Positions 6,990-13,801 of a stretch of 15,191 nucleotides of DNA are shown piece after piece. The DNA is from CAXSDR01 sp964236445 (GTDB lineage: Bacteria > Actinomycetota > Actinomycetes > Motilibacterales > Motilibacteraceae). The stretch lies in NCBI GenBank assembly GCA_964236445.1, contig CAXSDR010000092.1:1-15191 (forward strand). Direction: 5' to 3'. The position numbers were made by a program, and so were the translations under genes. Position 1 is the stretch's first letter. Each line of letters opens with the position of its first letter. The notes under the pieces are model-generated. The model saw only the letters and a program-made list of their open reading frames with translations, was not told the origin of the DNA and made no database searches.

Positions 6990-7170
6990 TAGACCACACG
7001 CCTGTCGAGATTATCCAGCAAGCCGGAATCATGCCCGAAAGACCGAGTGGTCGTTCATGGGATAGATTCCCCGTTCTGTGGTGACACCGGTCACGTGACG
7101 TCGCGCGCGCACGAACCGGTATCGGCAAGAGCAATGGCCTAGCGGCTATTCCCCGCGACCGAACGACGTC
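6990..7170. other. Spacer between GH16 remnant and GNAT gene, no gene seen
   Basis: This segment contains no convincing reading frame, RNA or repeat. It is somewhat lower in GC than its flanks. It presumably holds the promoter of the GNAT gene, but I see no clear -35/-10 pair. Confidence 0.5.
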
Positions 7171-7176
7171 AAAGGA
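7171..7176 (+). promoter_or_regulatory. Ribosome binding site supporting a TTG start
   Basis: AAAGGA ends 6 nt before the TTG at 7183. It is the best Shine-Dalgarno near this gene and is the reason for preferring TTG over the in-frame GTG (7198) or ATG (7204). Confidence 0.6.
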
Positions 7177-7182
7177 AAACCT

Positions 7183-7656
7183 TTGCTGGCTCCATATGTG
7201 CGCATGGCGACCCGCGACGACAGCGACGCCCTGACGTCGCTCTATCTGCGCACCCGCCACGACGCCCTGCCCTGGCTGGTGGCGGTGCACTCCGACGCGG
7301 CGACGCGGGCCTGGATGGAGCACATCGTCGTGGCCGAGCACCACGTCGTCGTGGTGCAGTCGGCCGACGGCCTCGCCGGCTTCGCGGCGCTGCACGCCGG
7401 CTGGCTGCACCAGCTCTGGGTCGACCCGGCGCACCAGCGGCGAGGCCACGGAACGCGCCTGCTCGACGCCGCCAAGGAACACAGTCCGACCGGCCTGAGC
7501 CTGCACGTCTTCCTGCGCAACACCGCAGCCCGCACCTTCTATGAGCGGGCGGGGTTCCTCCAGACCGGCGACGGCTCGGGCAATGAGGAGGGCGAGCCGG
7601 ACCTCACCTACAGCTGGACGCCGGCAACGGCGGTCAGTCGCCGACGGCCGACGTGA
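7183..7656 (+). CDS. GNAT family N-acetyltransferase
   Basis: 157 residues with the GNAT fold, which transfers an acetyl group from acetyl-CoA to an amine. The acetyl-CoA-binding motif A is clear: LHQLWVDPAHQRRGHG, with the Q-R-R-G-H-G loop at residues 85-90 followed by the helix TRLLDAA. Motif B follows as RNTAARTFYERAGF, ending in the usual GF. The substrate cannot be told; the family covers small molecules, peptides and protein N-termini. The TTG at 7183 is chosen for its ribosome binding site; ATG at 7204 would shorten the protein by seven residues. The 3' end overlaps the convergent sthA gene by 23 nt. Confidence 0.92.
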   Translation: MLAPYVRMATRDDSDALTSLYLRTRHDALPWLVAVHSDAATRAWMEHIVVAEHHVVVVQSADGLAGFAALHAGWLHQLWVDPAHQRRGHGTRLLDAAKEHSPTGLSLHVFLRNTAARTFYERAGFLQTGDGSGNEEGEPDLTYSWTPATAVSRRRPT

Positions 7657-9052
7657 GCCGCTCCACCGCGCGCAGCTTGTTGAGCACGTCGAGCGCCGCC
7701 ACCTTGTAGGACTCCGCGAGCGTGGGGTAGTTGAACACCGCCTGCACGAGGTAGTCGACCGTGCCCCCGCACCCCATCACGGCCTGCCCGATGTGCACCA
7801 GCTCGGTGGCACCCGTCCCGAAGATGTGGACGCCCAGCAGCGAGCGGTCCTGGGTGGACACGAGGATCTTGAGCATGCCGTAGGAGTCGCCCAGGATGGC
7901 TCCTCGCGCCAGCTCGCGGTAGCGCGCGACTCCGACCTCGAACGGCACGCTGGCCTCGGTGAGCTCGTCCTCGGTCCGGCCGACATAGCTGATCTCGGGA
8001 ATGGTGTAGATGCCGATGGGCGCGATGTCGCTCAGGGTGCGGGTGGGCTCGCCGAGCGCCGTGTGCGCGGCCACGCGGCCCTGCTCCATCGATGTGGCGG
8101 CCAGCGCGGGAAATCCGATCACGTCACCGACCGCGAAAATGTGGGCCACAGCGGTGCGATAATGATCGTCGACCGTGATGCGGCCGCGCTTGTCAGCGCT
8201 GAGGCCCGCCTTCTCCAGCCCGATGGCGTCGCCCATGCCTTGGCGTCCCGCGGCGAACAGCACGGTCTCGGCGAGGATGCGCTTTCCGGACTCGAGAATC
8301 GTCAGCGTTGCATCGCCGTGACTCTCGACCGTTGCGACGGTCTCACGAAACCTGAAGGTCACGGCAAGATCACGCAATTGATATTTGAGCGCTTCGACGA
8401 CCTCGATGTCGCAGAAGTCCAGCATGCCGTCTCGCGACTCGACAACGGTCACCTTGGTGCCGAGCGCGGCGAACATCGAGGCGTACTCGATGCCGATGAC
8501 ACCGGCGCCGACGACGACCATGGATCGCGGGATGTTCTCCATGTGCAGGATCTGGTCGGAGTCGAGGACCTGAGCGCCGTCGAAGTCGACCGTCGCCGGG
8601 CGCGCGGGCCGCGTGCCGACCGCGATGACGATGTTCTCCGCAGTGACGCGTCCCGTCTCCTGGCCGCGGGGATCGAGCACGGCGACCGTGTGCTCGTCGA
8701 CGAAGTGCCCGGCGCCCGGCACCATCTGCACGCGGTTGCGGTGCAGCTGGTTGCGGATGACCTCGACCTCGCGCCCGACGACGTGCTGGGTTCGCGCCGA
8801 GAGGTCGGCCATCGTGATGTCGTCCTTGGTGCGGTAGTTCTGCCCGTAGAGCTCGCGCTGCGCGAGACCGGTGAGGAACAGCACCGCCTCGCGCAGGGTC
8901 TTCGACGGGATGGTGCCGGTGTTGATGCAGACGCCACCGACCATGTCGCTGCGGTCGATGATGGCCACGCGCCGGCCCAGCTTGGCACCGGCGATGGCGG
9001 CCTTCTGACCTGACGGCCCCGAGCCGATCACCAGCAGGTCGACGTCCTTCAC
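7634..9052 (-). CDS. sthA: Soluble pyridine nucleotide transhydrogenase (Si-specific NAD(P)+ transhydrogenase)
   Basis: SthA is a cytoplasmic flavoprotein that moves hydride between NADPH and NAD+ to balance the two pools. The 472 residues match the family length (E. coli 466). The FAD motif GSGPSG lies at 10-15 and the region GGVCINTGTIPSKTLREA follows. Only one Cys (C42) is kept and the second redox Cys of true disulfide reductases is Thr, as expected for SthA. The NAD(P) site is GAGVIGIEYASMFAALG, the second FAD contact is FAVGDVIGFPALAATS, and the C-terminal dimerisation domain is present. A GTG start at 9052 has GAGGGGA about 8 nt upstream. It lies 64 nt downstream of the HerA-like gene on the same strand. 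Related lipoamide dehydrogenases are less likely given the missing Cys pair. Confidence 0.95.
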   Translation of the reverse strand: MKDVDLLVIGSGPSGQKAAIAGAKLGRRVAIIDRSDMVGGVCINTGTIPSKTLREAVLFLTGLAQRELYGQNYRTKDDITMADLSARTQHVVGREVEVIRNQLHRNRVQMVPGAGHFVDEHTVAVLDPRGQETGRVTAENIVIAVGTRPARPATVDFDGAQVLDSDQILHMENIPRSMVVVGAGVIGIEYASMFAALGTKVTVVESRDGMLDFCDIEVVEALKYQLRDLAVTFRFRETVATVESHGDATLTILESGKRILAETVLFAAGRQGMGDAIGLEKAGLSADKRGRITVDDHYRTAVAHIFAVGDVIGFPALAATSMEQGRVAAHTALGEPTRTLSDIAPIGIYTIPEISYVGRTEDELTEASVPFEVGVARYRELARGAILGDSYGMLKILVSTQDRSLLGVHIFGTGATELVHIGQAVMGCGGTVDYLVQAVFNYPTLAESYKVAALDVLNKLRAVERLTSAVGD

Positions 9053-9116
9053 GCGAGCGCTCCCCTCGTCGGCAGACCGCGCGATCAGCGCGACAGACGC
9101 GCCTCACGCTAGGCCC

Positions 9117-10685
9117 TCAGCGGCGCCTGCGGCGAGCTGTCCCGAAGACGCTGCGCGTGATCTCGCGGCCGAGCGCGCTCGCCGCCGAACGCGCGAAGGA
9201 CTTGAAGATGGGAGAGCCGATGACGTCGCTCAGTGGCGAGTCGTCCTTCGGCGTCGGACGGCTGCGGGCCGGCGTACGCGCCTGCGGCAGGTCGGGCACG
9301 TCGACGTGTGCAGGGGCGGCAGGAGGCGCCACAGCGACGTGGCGCGCCGCCAGCATCTCGTAGGCCGACTCCCGGTCGATGACCGCGGCGTAGCGCGCGT
9401 TCAGCGGCGACGCCGCCACAGCGGCGGCGACCGCAGCCGGGTCGGTGGGCGCCATCAGCGAGAGCGGCGCGCGCAGACGGGTCCACGCGACCGGCGTCGG
9501 CGCGCCACGCTCGGACAGCACGGTCACTACGGCCTCACCGATGCCGAGGGACGGCAGCAGCTCCGCCAGGTCGTACGCCGAGTGCGGGAACGTCGACACC
9601 GTCGCCTTGAGGGCCTTGGCGTCGTCGGGGGTGAACGCGCGTAGCGCGTGCTGCACGCGGTTGCCCAGCTGTGCCAGGACATCGGACGGGACGTCCTTCG
9701 GCGTCTGCGTCACGAAGAAGACGCCGATGCCCTTGGAACGGATGAGCCGCACCGTCTGCGTGATCGCCGTGAGGAAGTCCTTGGACGCGTCGGTGAACAG
9801 CAGGTGCGCCTCGTCGAGGAAGAAGACGAGCTTCGGTTTGTCGAGGTCGCCCACCTCGGGCAGCTCGTCGTGCAGGTCGGCGAGCAGCCACATGAAGAAC
9901 GTGGAGAAGAGCGCCGGCTTGTCCTGCAGGGAAGGCAGCTCGAGCATCGACACGATGCCGCGACCGTCGGGGCCGACCCTGATCAGGTCGGCGGTGTCGA
10001 ACTCGGGCTCGCCGAAGAACTGGTCGGCGCCGAGGTCGGAGAACGCGACGAGCTCGCGCAGGATCACACCGGCCGTGGCCTTCGACAGACCGCCGAGGCC
10101 TTCCAGATCGGCCTTCCCCTCGGCCGAGACCAGGTGCTGCACGACCGCACGCAGGTCCGCGAGGTCGAGCATGGGCAGCCCGGCACCGTCGGCCCAGTGG
10201 AACACCAGGCCGAGCGAGGACTCCTGCACGGCGTTGAGCCCGAGGACCTTGGCCAGCAAGGTGGGGCCGAACGACGTGATCGTCGCTCGGAGCGGCGCGC
10301 CGGTGCCCTCGCCGCCCAGGGCGAAGAACTCCACGGGGTAGGCGGTGGCCGACCACGTCTGGCCCACCTCGCCCGCCCGGGCGGCCGTCCGGTCCGACTG
10401 TGCTCCCGCCGTCGCCATGCCCGACAGGTCACCCTTGATGTCGGCCGCGACGACCGGCACGCCCGCGGCGGACAGCTGCTCGGCCATCAGCTGCAGCGTC
10501 TTGGTCTTGCCCGTGCCCGTCGCGCCCGCTACCAAGCCGTGCCGGGTGACCATCGACAGCGGGATGCGCACGGGCGCCTCGGGGTGCGCGACACCGTCGA
10601 GGACGAGCGCGCCGAGCTCGATCGCGGGTCCGGCGAAGGCGTAGCCCGCGCGTACGGTCTCGACGAGGGCGGAGTTGTCGGTCAC
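9117..10685 (-). CDS. HerA-like helicase/ATPase, DUF853 (YjgR) family
   Basis: 522 residues of the DUF853 branch of HerA/FtsK-type ATPases. Walker A is GATGTGKT (54-61), followed by DIKGDLSG (82-89), a family hallmark. Walker B is KLVFFLDEAH (about 285-294), and downstream lie VFFVTQTPKDVP and LGNRVQHALRAFTP, which carries the expected arginine-finger region. The enzyme should be a hexameric ATP-driven motor. Unlike archaeal HerA, DUF853 proteins are not linked to NurA and their substrate is not established. The C-terminus is Arg-rich (RRRR). The GTG at 10685 has AGAGGA a few bases upstream (10691-10696). The perfect inverted repeat at 10702-10752 starts 6 nt beyond that site, inside the likely leader or promoter. 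Confidence 0.93.
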   Translation of the reverse strand: MTDNSALVETVRAGYAFAGPAIELGALVLDGVAHPEAPVRIPLSMVTRHGLVAGATGTGKTKTLQLMAEQLSAAGVPVVAADIKGDLSGMATAGAQSDRTAARAGEVGQTWSATAYPVEFFALGGEGTGAPLRATITSFGPTLLAKVLGLNAVQESSLGLVFHWADGAGLPMLDLADLRAVVQHLVSAEGKADLEGLGGLSKATAGVILRELVAFSDLGADQFFGEPEFDTADLIRVGPDGRGIVSMLELPSLQDKPALFSTFFMWLLADLHDELPEVGDLDKPKLVFFLDEAHLLFTDASKDFLTAITQTVRLIRSKGIGVFFVTQTPKDVPSDVLAQLGNRVQHALRAFTPDDAKALKATVSTFPHSAYDLAELLPSLGIGEAVVTVLSERGAPTPVAWTRLRAPLSLMAPTDPAAVAAAVAASPLNARYAAVIDRESAYEMLAARHVAVAPPAAPAHVDVPDLPQARTPARSRPTPKDDSPLSDVIGSPIFKSFARSAASALGREITRSVFGTARRRRR

Positions 10686-10701
10686 TGCTCTCCTCTGTCC
10701 A

Positions 10702-10752
10702 TGATCATGAGCAGTTCCGTTGCCCGTTGGGCAACGGAACTGCTCATGATCA
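10702..10752. repeat. Perfect 24-bp inverted repeat with 3-nt loop
   Basis: The left arm 10702-10725 (TGATCATGAGCAGTTCCG then TTGCCC) and right arm 10729-10752 are exact reverse complements around GTT. It lies in the 116-nt divergent region, with start codons on both sides and 17 nt from the HerA-like GTG. Because it sits between two gene starts it cannot be a simple convergent terminator. The lower GC of the outer arm and the perfect symmetry suggest a REP/MITE-like palindromic unit or a cis-regulatory RNA hairpin. No second copy was noticed in this window. Confidence 0.95.
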
Positions 10753-10789
10753 ACGTGTGTGATGCACGAGGCGCGAGCGTAACGCCGAT

Positions 10790-10795
10790 TAGGCT
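10790..10795 (+). promoter_or_regulatory. Candidate -10 box for leaderless operon start
   Basis: TAGGCT fits TANNNT and is 6 nt upstream of the GTG at 10802, so the first transcribed base would be the start codon. No convincing Shine-Dalgarno precedes this GTG. Confidence 0.5.
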
Positions 10796-10801
10796 GCGGC
10801 C

Positions 10802-11116
10802 GTGGTCTTCAAACGGGTGGGAGACGGGCGGCCCTATCCCGTGCACGACACCTCACAGCGCGAGTGGGCGAAGATCCCGCCCCGCCAGCTGCGGCTGGAG
10901 TCTCTCGTGACCACCAAGCGTGAGCTGGACCTCGCGACGCTGCTCGCCAACGACTCGACGTTCTACGGCGACCTCTTCGCCCACGTCATCGAGTGGCGCG
11001 GCGAGCTCTATCTCGAGGACGGGCTGCACCGGGCCCTGCGAGCGGCGCTCCAGCAGCGCACGGTCCTGCACGCGCGCGTGCTCACCATCGCCGACGAGCT
11101 CTCCTTCGTGCCGTGA
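10802..11116 (+). CDS. Small conserved protein with ParB/sulfiredoxin-like DGLHR motif (often labelled VapB-like)
   Basis: 104 residues, conserved in actinobacteria next to LytR_C genes as far as I recall, and often labelled as a VapB-family antitoxin. I see no VapC toxin here. The core reads LVTTKRELDLATLLANDSTFYGDLF, then GELYLEDGLHRALRAALQQ with DGLHR at residues 73-77, then VLHARVL. This layout resembles the N-terminal ParB/sulfiredoxin-like nucleotide-binding fold (a D-G-x-H-R motif between a strand and a helix). That is an inference from the motif and not a demonstrated homology. The N-terminus has VGDGRPYPVHD. The GTG at 10802 follows a TAGGCT box by 6 nt, suggesting a leaderless start. 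The stop overlaps the next gene's GTG as GTGA. Confidence 0.85.
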   Translation: MVFKRVGDGRPYPVHDTSQREWAKIPPRQLRLESLVTTKRELDLATLLANDSTFYGDLFAHVIEWRGELYLEDGLHRALRAALQQRTVLHARVLTIADELSFVP

Positions 11117-11730
11117 GCATGCTCAGCCCGGGGGGCAAGGTGCCCAAGCGCCGGCCGGGCTCGGGCACGCCCTCCGGCGTCGGACGACGGGTGCTCACCG
11201 TTCTCGTCGCGGTCCTGCTGCTCGGCGGTGCAGGCACGGCCGCCTGGTGGTTCGGAATCCGCGCCGATCCGGCCGCAACGGCCACAGGCTGCCCCAGCTC
11301 CACCGTCGCCCCCACCGTCACCGTGGGCCCACCCGCACTCGGCGCGTCGCGCGTGACCGTGAACGTCTTCAACGCGACCGACCGCAAGGGGCTCGCCACG
11401 ACCGTGGCCACCGAGCTGCGGTCCCGTCACTTCACCGTGGTCAAGGTGGCGAACGACCCGCTGGGCCGCAAGGTGGCCGGCACGGCGGAGGTACGCGCGG
11501 GCTCGCACGGGCGGTCGGCAGCGGTGACCGTGGCGAGCCAGGTCCAGGGGGCCGTGCTTGTCCCCGACCGGCGCGAGGACGCTACGGTCGACCTCGTGAT
11601 CGGGGCCACCTACACCGCGTTGCGCACCCCCGTGCAGGTGCGAGCTGCCCTCAAGGCCGCCGCCAAGCCGGCCGTTGCGAGGTCGAGCGCACCCACCACG
11701 ACGGCGACGCGATCGGCGGGTTGCGCATGA
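11113..11730 (+). CDS. Membrane-anchored LytR_C domain protein
   Basis: 205 residues: a short basic N-terminus (KVPKRRPGSG), one membrane segment at about 27-47 (VLTVLVAVLLLGGAGTAAWW), a Ser/Thr/Pro/Val linker (SSTVAPTVTVGPP), then a LytR C-terminal (LytR_C) domain with RVTVNVFNATDRKGLA, TELRSRHFTVV and VDLVIGATYTAL. The catalytic LytR-CpsA-Psr phosphotransferase domain is absent, so this is the accessory-domain-only form common in actinobacteria, presumably facing the cell wall. The first codon is taken as GTG 11113 because it overlaps the previous TGA (GTGA); ATG 11119 is the alternative. The stop overlaps the next ATG as ATGA. Confidence 0.87.
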   Translation: MSMLSPGGKVPKRRPGSGTPSGVGRRVLTVLVAVLLLGGAGTAAWWFGIRADPAATATGCPSSTVAPTVTVGPPALGASRVTVNVFNATDRKGLATTVATELRSRHFTVVKVANDPLGRKVAGTAEVRAGSHGRSAAVTVASQVQGAVLVPDRREDATVDLVIGATYTALRTPVQVRAALKAAAKPAVARSSAPTTTATRSAGCA

Positions 11731-12128
11731 GCCGCGCCCGGCGCCTCGGCGAGGCCGAGACCCCGGTGGGCACGTGTCCGCACGGTGAGGTCGCCACCCT
11801 GGTTGCCGACATCGAGCGCGAGGGCGTCCCCTGCGCGTGGCCGCTGCTCTCGCGCAGCAGTGCCGACTGCGACGAGGACGTCGTCGCGCTCGTCGTCTAT
11901 GAGGGGCACATCTCGGCGATCGTCCCGGGCATGTTCGTGGTGCCCACCTGCGCGACCCACGGCGACGCCGTGCAGCGCTGGGCCGGCACCCGCACCGTTG
12001 CCGACAAGGCGCCGATCGTCCTGGCTCGCTCCGAGCTGGCAGCCATGTTGCAGCAGTTCCATGGCGGTGACGACCCGCTGTGCCAGGAGCTGCCGCTGCG
12101 GGTCGCACTCGCTGCCCGCGAGACCTGA
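11727..12128 (+). CDS. Unrecognised 133-residue protein, third gene of the LytR_C operon
   Basis: I do not recognise this family. It starts MSRARRLGEAETPVG and has Cys/His pairs TCPHG (C17, H19) and TCATHGD (C75, H78), plus C36 and C48. These could in principle bind metal, but the spacing fits no zinc motif I know. A hydrophobic strand pattern DVVALVVYEGHISAIVPGMFVV fills the middle; no signal peptide or membrane segment is seen. Coding is supported by strong third-position GC, the ATGA overlap with the LytR_C gene, and a stop just 4 nt from the convergent GH88 gene. Its operon position suggests a link to the two upstream genes, nothing more. Confidence 0.75.
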   Translation: MSRARRLGEAETPVGTCPHGEVATLVADIEREGVPCAWPLLSRSSADCDEDVVALVVYEGHISAIVPGMFVVPTCATHGDAVQRWAGTRTVADKAPIVLARSELAAMLQQFHGGDDPLCQELPLRVALAARET

Positions 12129-12132
12129 CGGG

Positions 12133-13734
12133 TCAGGGCCCGAACGGCTGCACCTCGGCAACGCTGACGCCGCCTGCACCGGCACGCAGGCGGAGGAATC
12201 GGGCGCTTCGCGTGTCGATCCGCAGGGTCTCAGGGGCGGCGGTGCGACCGCTCGAGCGCCAGTGCGCGACCGTCGACCAGGTGCGGCCGTCGACCGATGT
12301 CGCGAGGTCGACACCGAAGCTGCGAGCCGCGCCGCCGCCCCACGAGACAGCGACGGCCGACACCCCGCGCACCGCTCCCAGGTCGACCCGCAGCTCCGCC
12401 CCCGGCCCGCCACGCCAGGCGGTGCGCCACCGCTGGTCGCCGGCTCGACCGGCGTCACCTGCACTCGCGGTCAGGGCGCGGACCCGCAGCGGCGCGGCGA
12501 CCGGCGCAACGGTGCGCAGGCGACTGAGGGCCTCGAGCAGGTAGTAGTCGCCCCACGCGAACGCCCCCACGTCCTCGCCGTTGCGATAGACCTCGCGCCG
12601 CAGGATCGACGGGCCGCCGGACGTCGCGGTCGTGTAGTCGTCGCTGGTGAGCCGTGCGATCGTGGCGAGCGCGACACCTCGATAAGCAGTGGCTCGCGCC
12701 GCGTCGGGCTCCATGCGCGCGAGCTCCAGCAGCCCAGAGGCAGCGACCGCAGCTGCCGACGCATCGCGAGCGGTCCGCGGCCCCGCCGGGGCATCGAAGT
12801 CCCAGTAGGGCACGCACTCCGCGGGCACGTGCGACACCCACCAGTCGGCGACCAGCCGCGCGCCCGTGAGCAGCGCGGGATCCCCTGTCTCGCGCCACGC
12901 GGTCGTCAGCCCGTGCACCGCCCACGCCTGCCCGCGAGCCCAGGTCGAGTCGTCGGACAGGCCCTGCGCGGTGAAGCGGTCGATCACGTCACCGTCAGAG
13001 GCTGCCAGGTCGGCGACGTGCCATGTCGAGCCGTCAGGGCGCACGTGGGTCCGCACCAGCGTCCGGGCGTTCTCGTCGGCGATCCGGCGCAGGCGGCCGT
13101 CTCCGCTCTGGTCGGCGGCCTCCAGCATCACCTCGAGGTTCATCACGCTGTCGATGATCACCCGGACCACCCGGCTGCTGCCTGAGGGCCACGTCGTGTC
13201 GGCTCCCGCTCCGGGCACGAAGTGGCGAGCCAGCGACGTGCCGGCCGTCTCCACCGCCGTACGCGCGGGCTCACCCCCCGCGAGCCGCAGCTGCTGGCCC
13301 GCGCTGGCCATGAGCATGAAGCCGATGTCGTGACTGGTGCTGGTCGCCTGCGGGATCATCGCCCGCGTCCACCGCGCGGCCCGCGCAGCCCAGGCGGGGT
13401 CCCCCGTCAGCTCGTAGGCGTACCAGAGCGACCCGGGATAGAATCCCGCCGTCCAGTCGGACGGCCCGCTGCGCAACCAGACGGTGGCGCCCGGGTAGGC
13501 GGCCTTCGGATAGCGGTCGGCGGGTCCCGTGTCGGCCGCGGCGAGCCGCAGCAGGGCCAGTGCGGTGATGCGGCGCACCTGCGCGTCGAGGGCGGGATCC
13601 GGTGTCCGGGCGGCGCAGGCGCCGCGGAAGGCCGGCGACGGGCTGGTCGGGAGGCCCGGGGTGACCGACGCGGAGGCGGCCGGCGACGCGGAGGCCGCCA
13701 GTCCGAGGCACGCCGCGAGCACGAGACCCTTCAT
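12133..13734 (-). CDS. Secreted GH88 unsaturated glucuronyl hydrolase with C-terminal discoidin (F5/8C) domain
   Basis: GH88 enzymes remove the 4,5-unsaturated uronic acid left at chain ends by polysaccharide lyases. The 533-residue protein has a signal peptide (MKGLVLAACLGLAASASPAA, cleaved near ASA), then the alpha/alpha-barrel: WTAGFYPGSLWYAYELTGD (94-112), SHDIGF with Asp136, VIIDSVMNLEVML with Asp195, WARGQAWAVHGL (265-276), and DFDAP. Asp136 and Asp195 lie 59 apart and match the catalytic pair of the Bacillus enzyme (Asp88/Asp149). Residues from about 413 form an F5/8-type C (CBM32-like) beta-sandwich (SVDGRTWSTVAHW, ARFLRLR), likely for carbohydrate binding. No partner lyase or transporter is in the window, so the polymer is unknown. 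In-frame GTG codons at 13740 and 13743 are alternative starts. The stop is 4 nt from the convergent gene. Confidence 0.92.
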   Translation of the reverse strand: MKGLVLAACLGLAASASPAASASVTPGLPTSPSPAFRGACAARTPDPALDAQVRRITALALLRLAAADTGPADRYPKAAYPGATVWLRSGPSDWTAGFYPGSLWYAYELTGDPAWAARAARWTRAMIPQATSTSHDIGFMLMASAGQQLRLAGGEPARTAVETAGTSLARHFVPGAGADTTWPSGSSRVVRVIIDSVMNLEVMLEAADQSGDGRLRRIADENARTLVRTHVRPDGSTWHVADLAASDGDVIDRFTAQGLSDDSTWARGQAWAVHGLTTAWRETGDPALLTGARLVADWWVSHVPAECVPYWDFDAPAGPRTARDASAAAVAASGLLELARMEPDAARATAYRGVALATIARLTSDDYTTATSGGPSILRREVYRNGEDVGAFAWGDYYLLEALSRLRTVAPVAAPLRVRALTASAGDAGRAGDQRWRTAWRGGPGAELRVDLGAVRGVSAVAVSWGGGAARSFGVDLATSVDGRTWSTVAHWRSSGRTAAPETLRIDTRSARFLRLRAGAGGVSVAEVQPFGP

Positions 13735-13801
13735 CGCCACCACGCTAACCCGCCGCTCATGCTTCTGAGACCGTATGGGCAGAGTGCGGGCAGCGACCAG
13801 A

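Noticed and set aside
4133..7010. Integrated genomic island using tRNA-Ser as attachment site
   Set aside because: The accessory patch follows a tRNA gene, but no integrase, no tRNA 3'-end direct repeat and no excision genes were seen. The gap at 4265-4364 prevents a firm decision.
7634..9052. Dihydrolipoamide dehydrogenase or mercuric reductase
   Set aside because: The redox-active Cys pair is not conserved (the second position is Thr), and GTIPSKTLREA is the SthA pattern.
9117..10685. HerA-NurA or HerA-SIR2 type antiphage module
   Set aside because: The protein is of the DUF853/YjgR branch with housekeeping-like neighbours (sthA). No NurA, SIR2 or DUF4297 partner gene is present.
10702..10752. 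Reading the perfect palindrome as a rho-independent terminator
   Set aside because: It lies between two divergent gene starts, has no T-tract on either side, and no gene ends there.
10802..11116. A VapBC toxin-antitoxin locus
   Set aside because: The first protein is often labelled VapB-like, but the next genes are a LytR_C membrane protein and an unknown protein; no PIN-domain toxin is encoded nearby.
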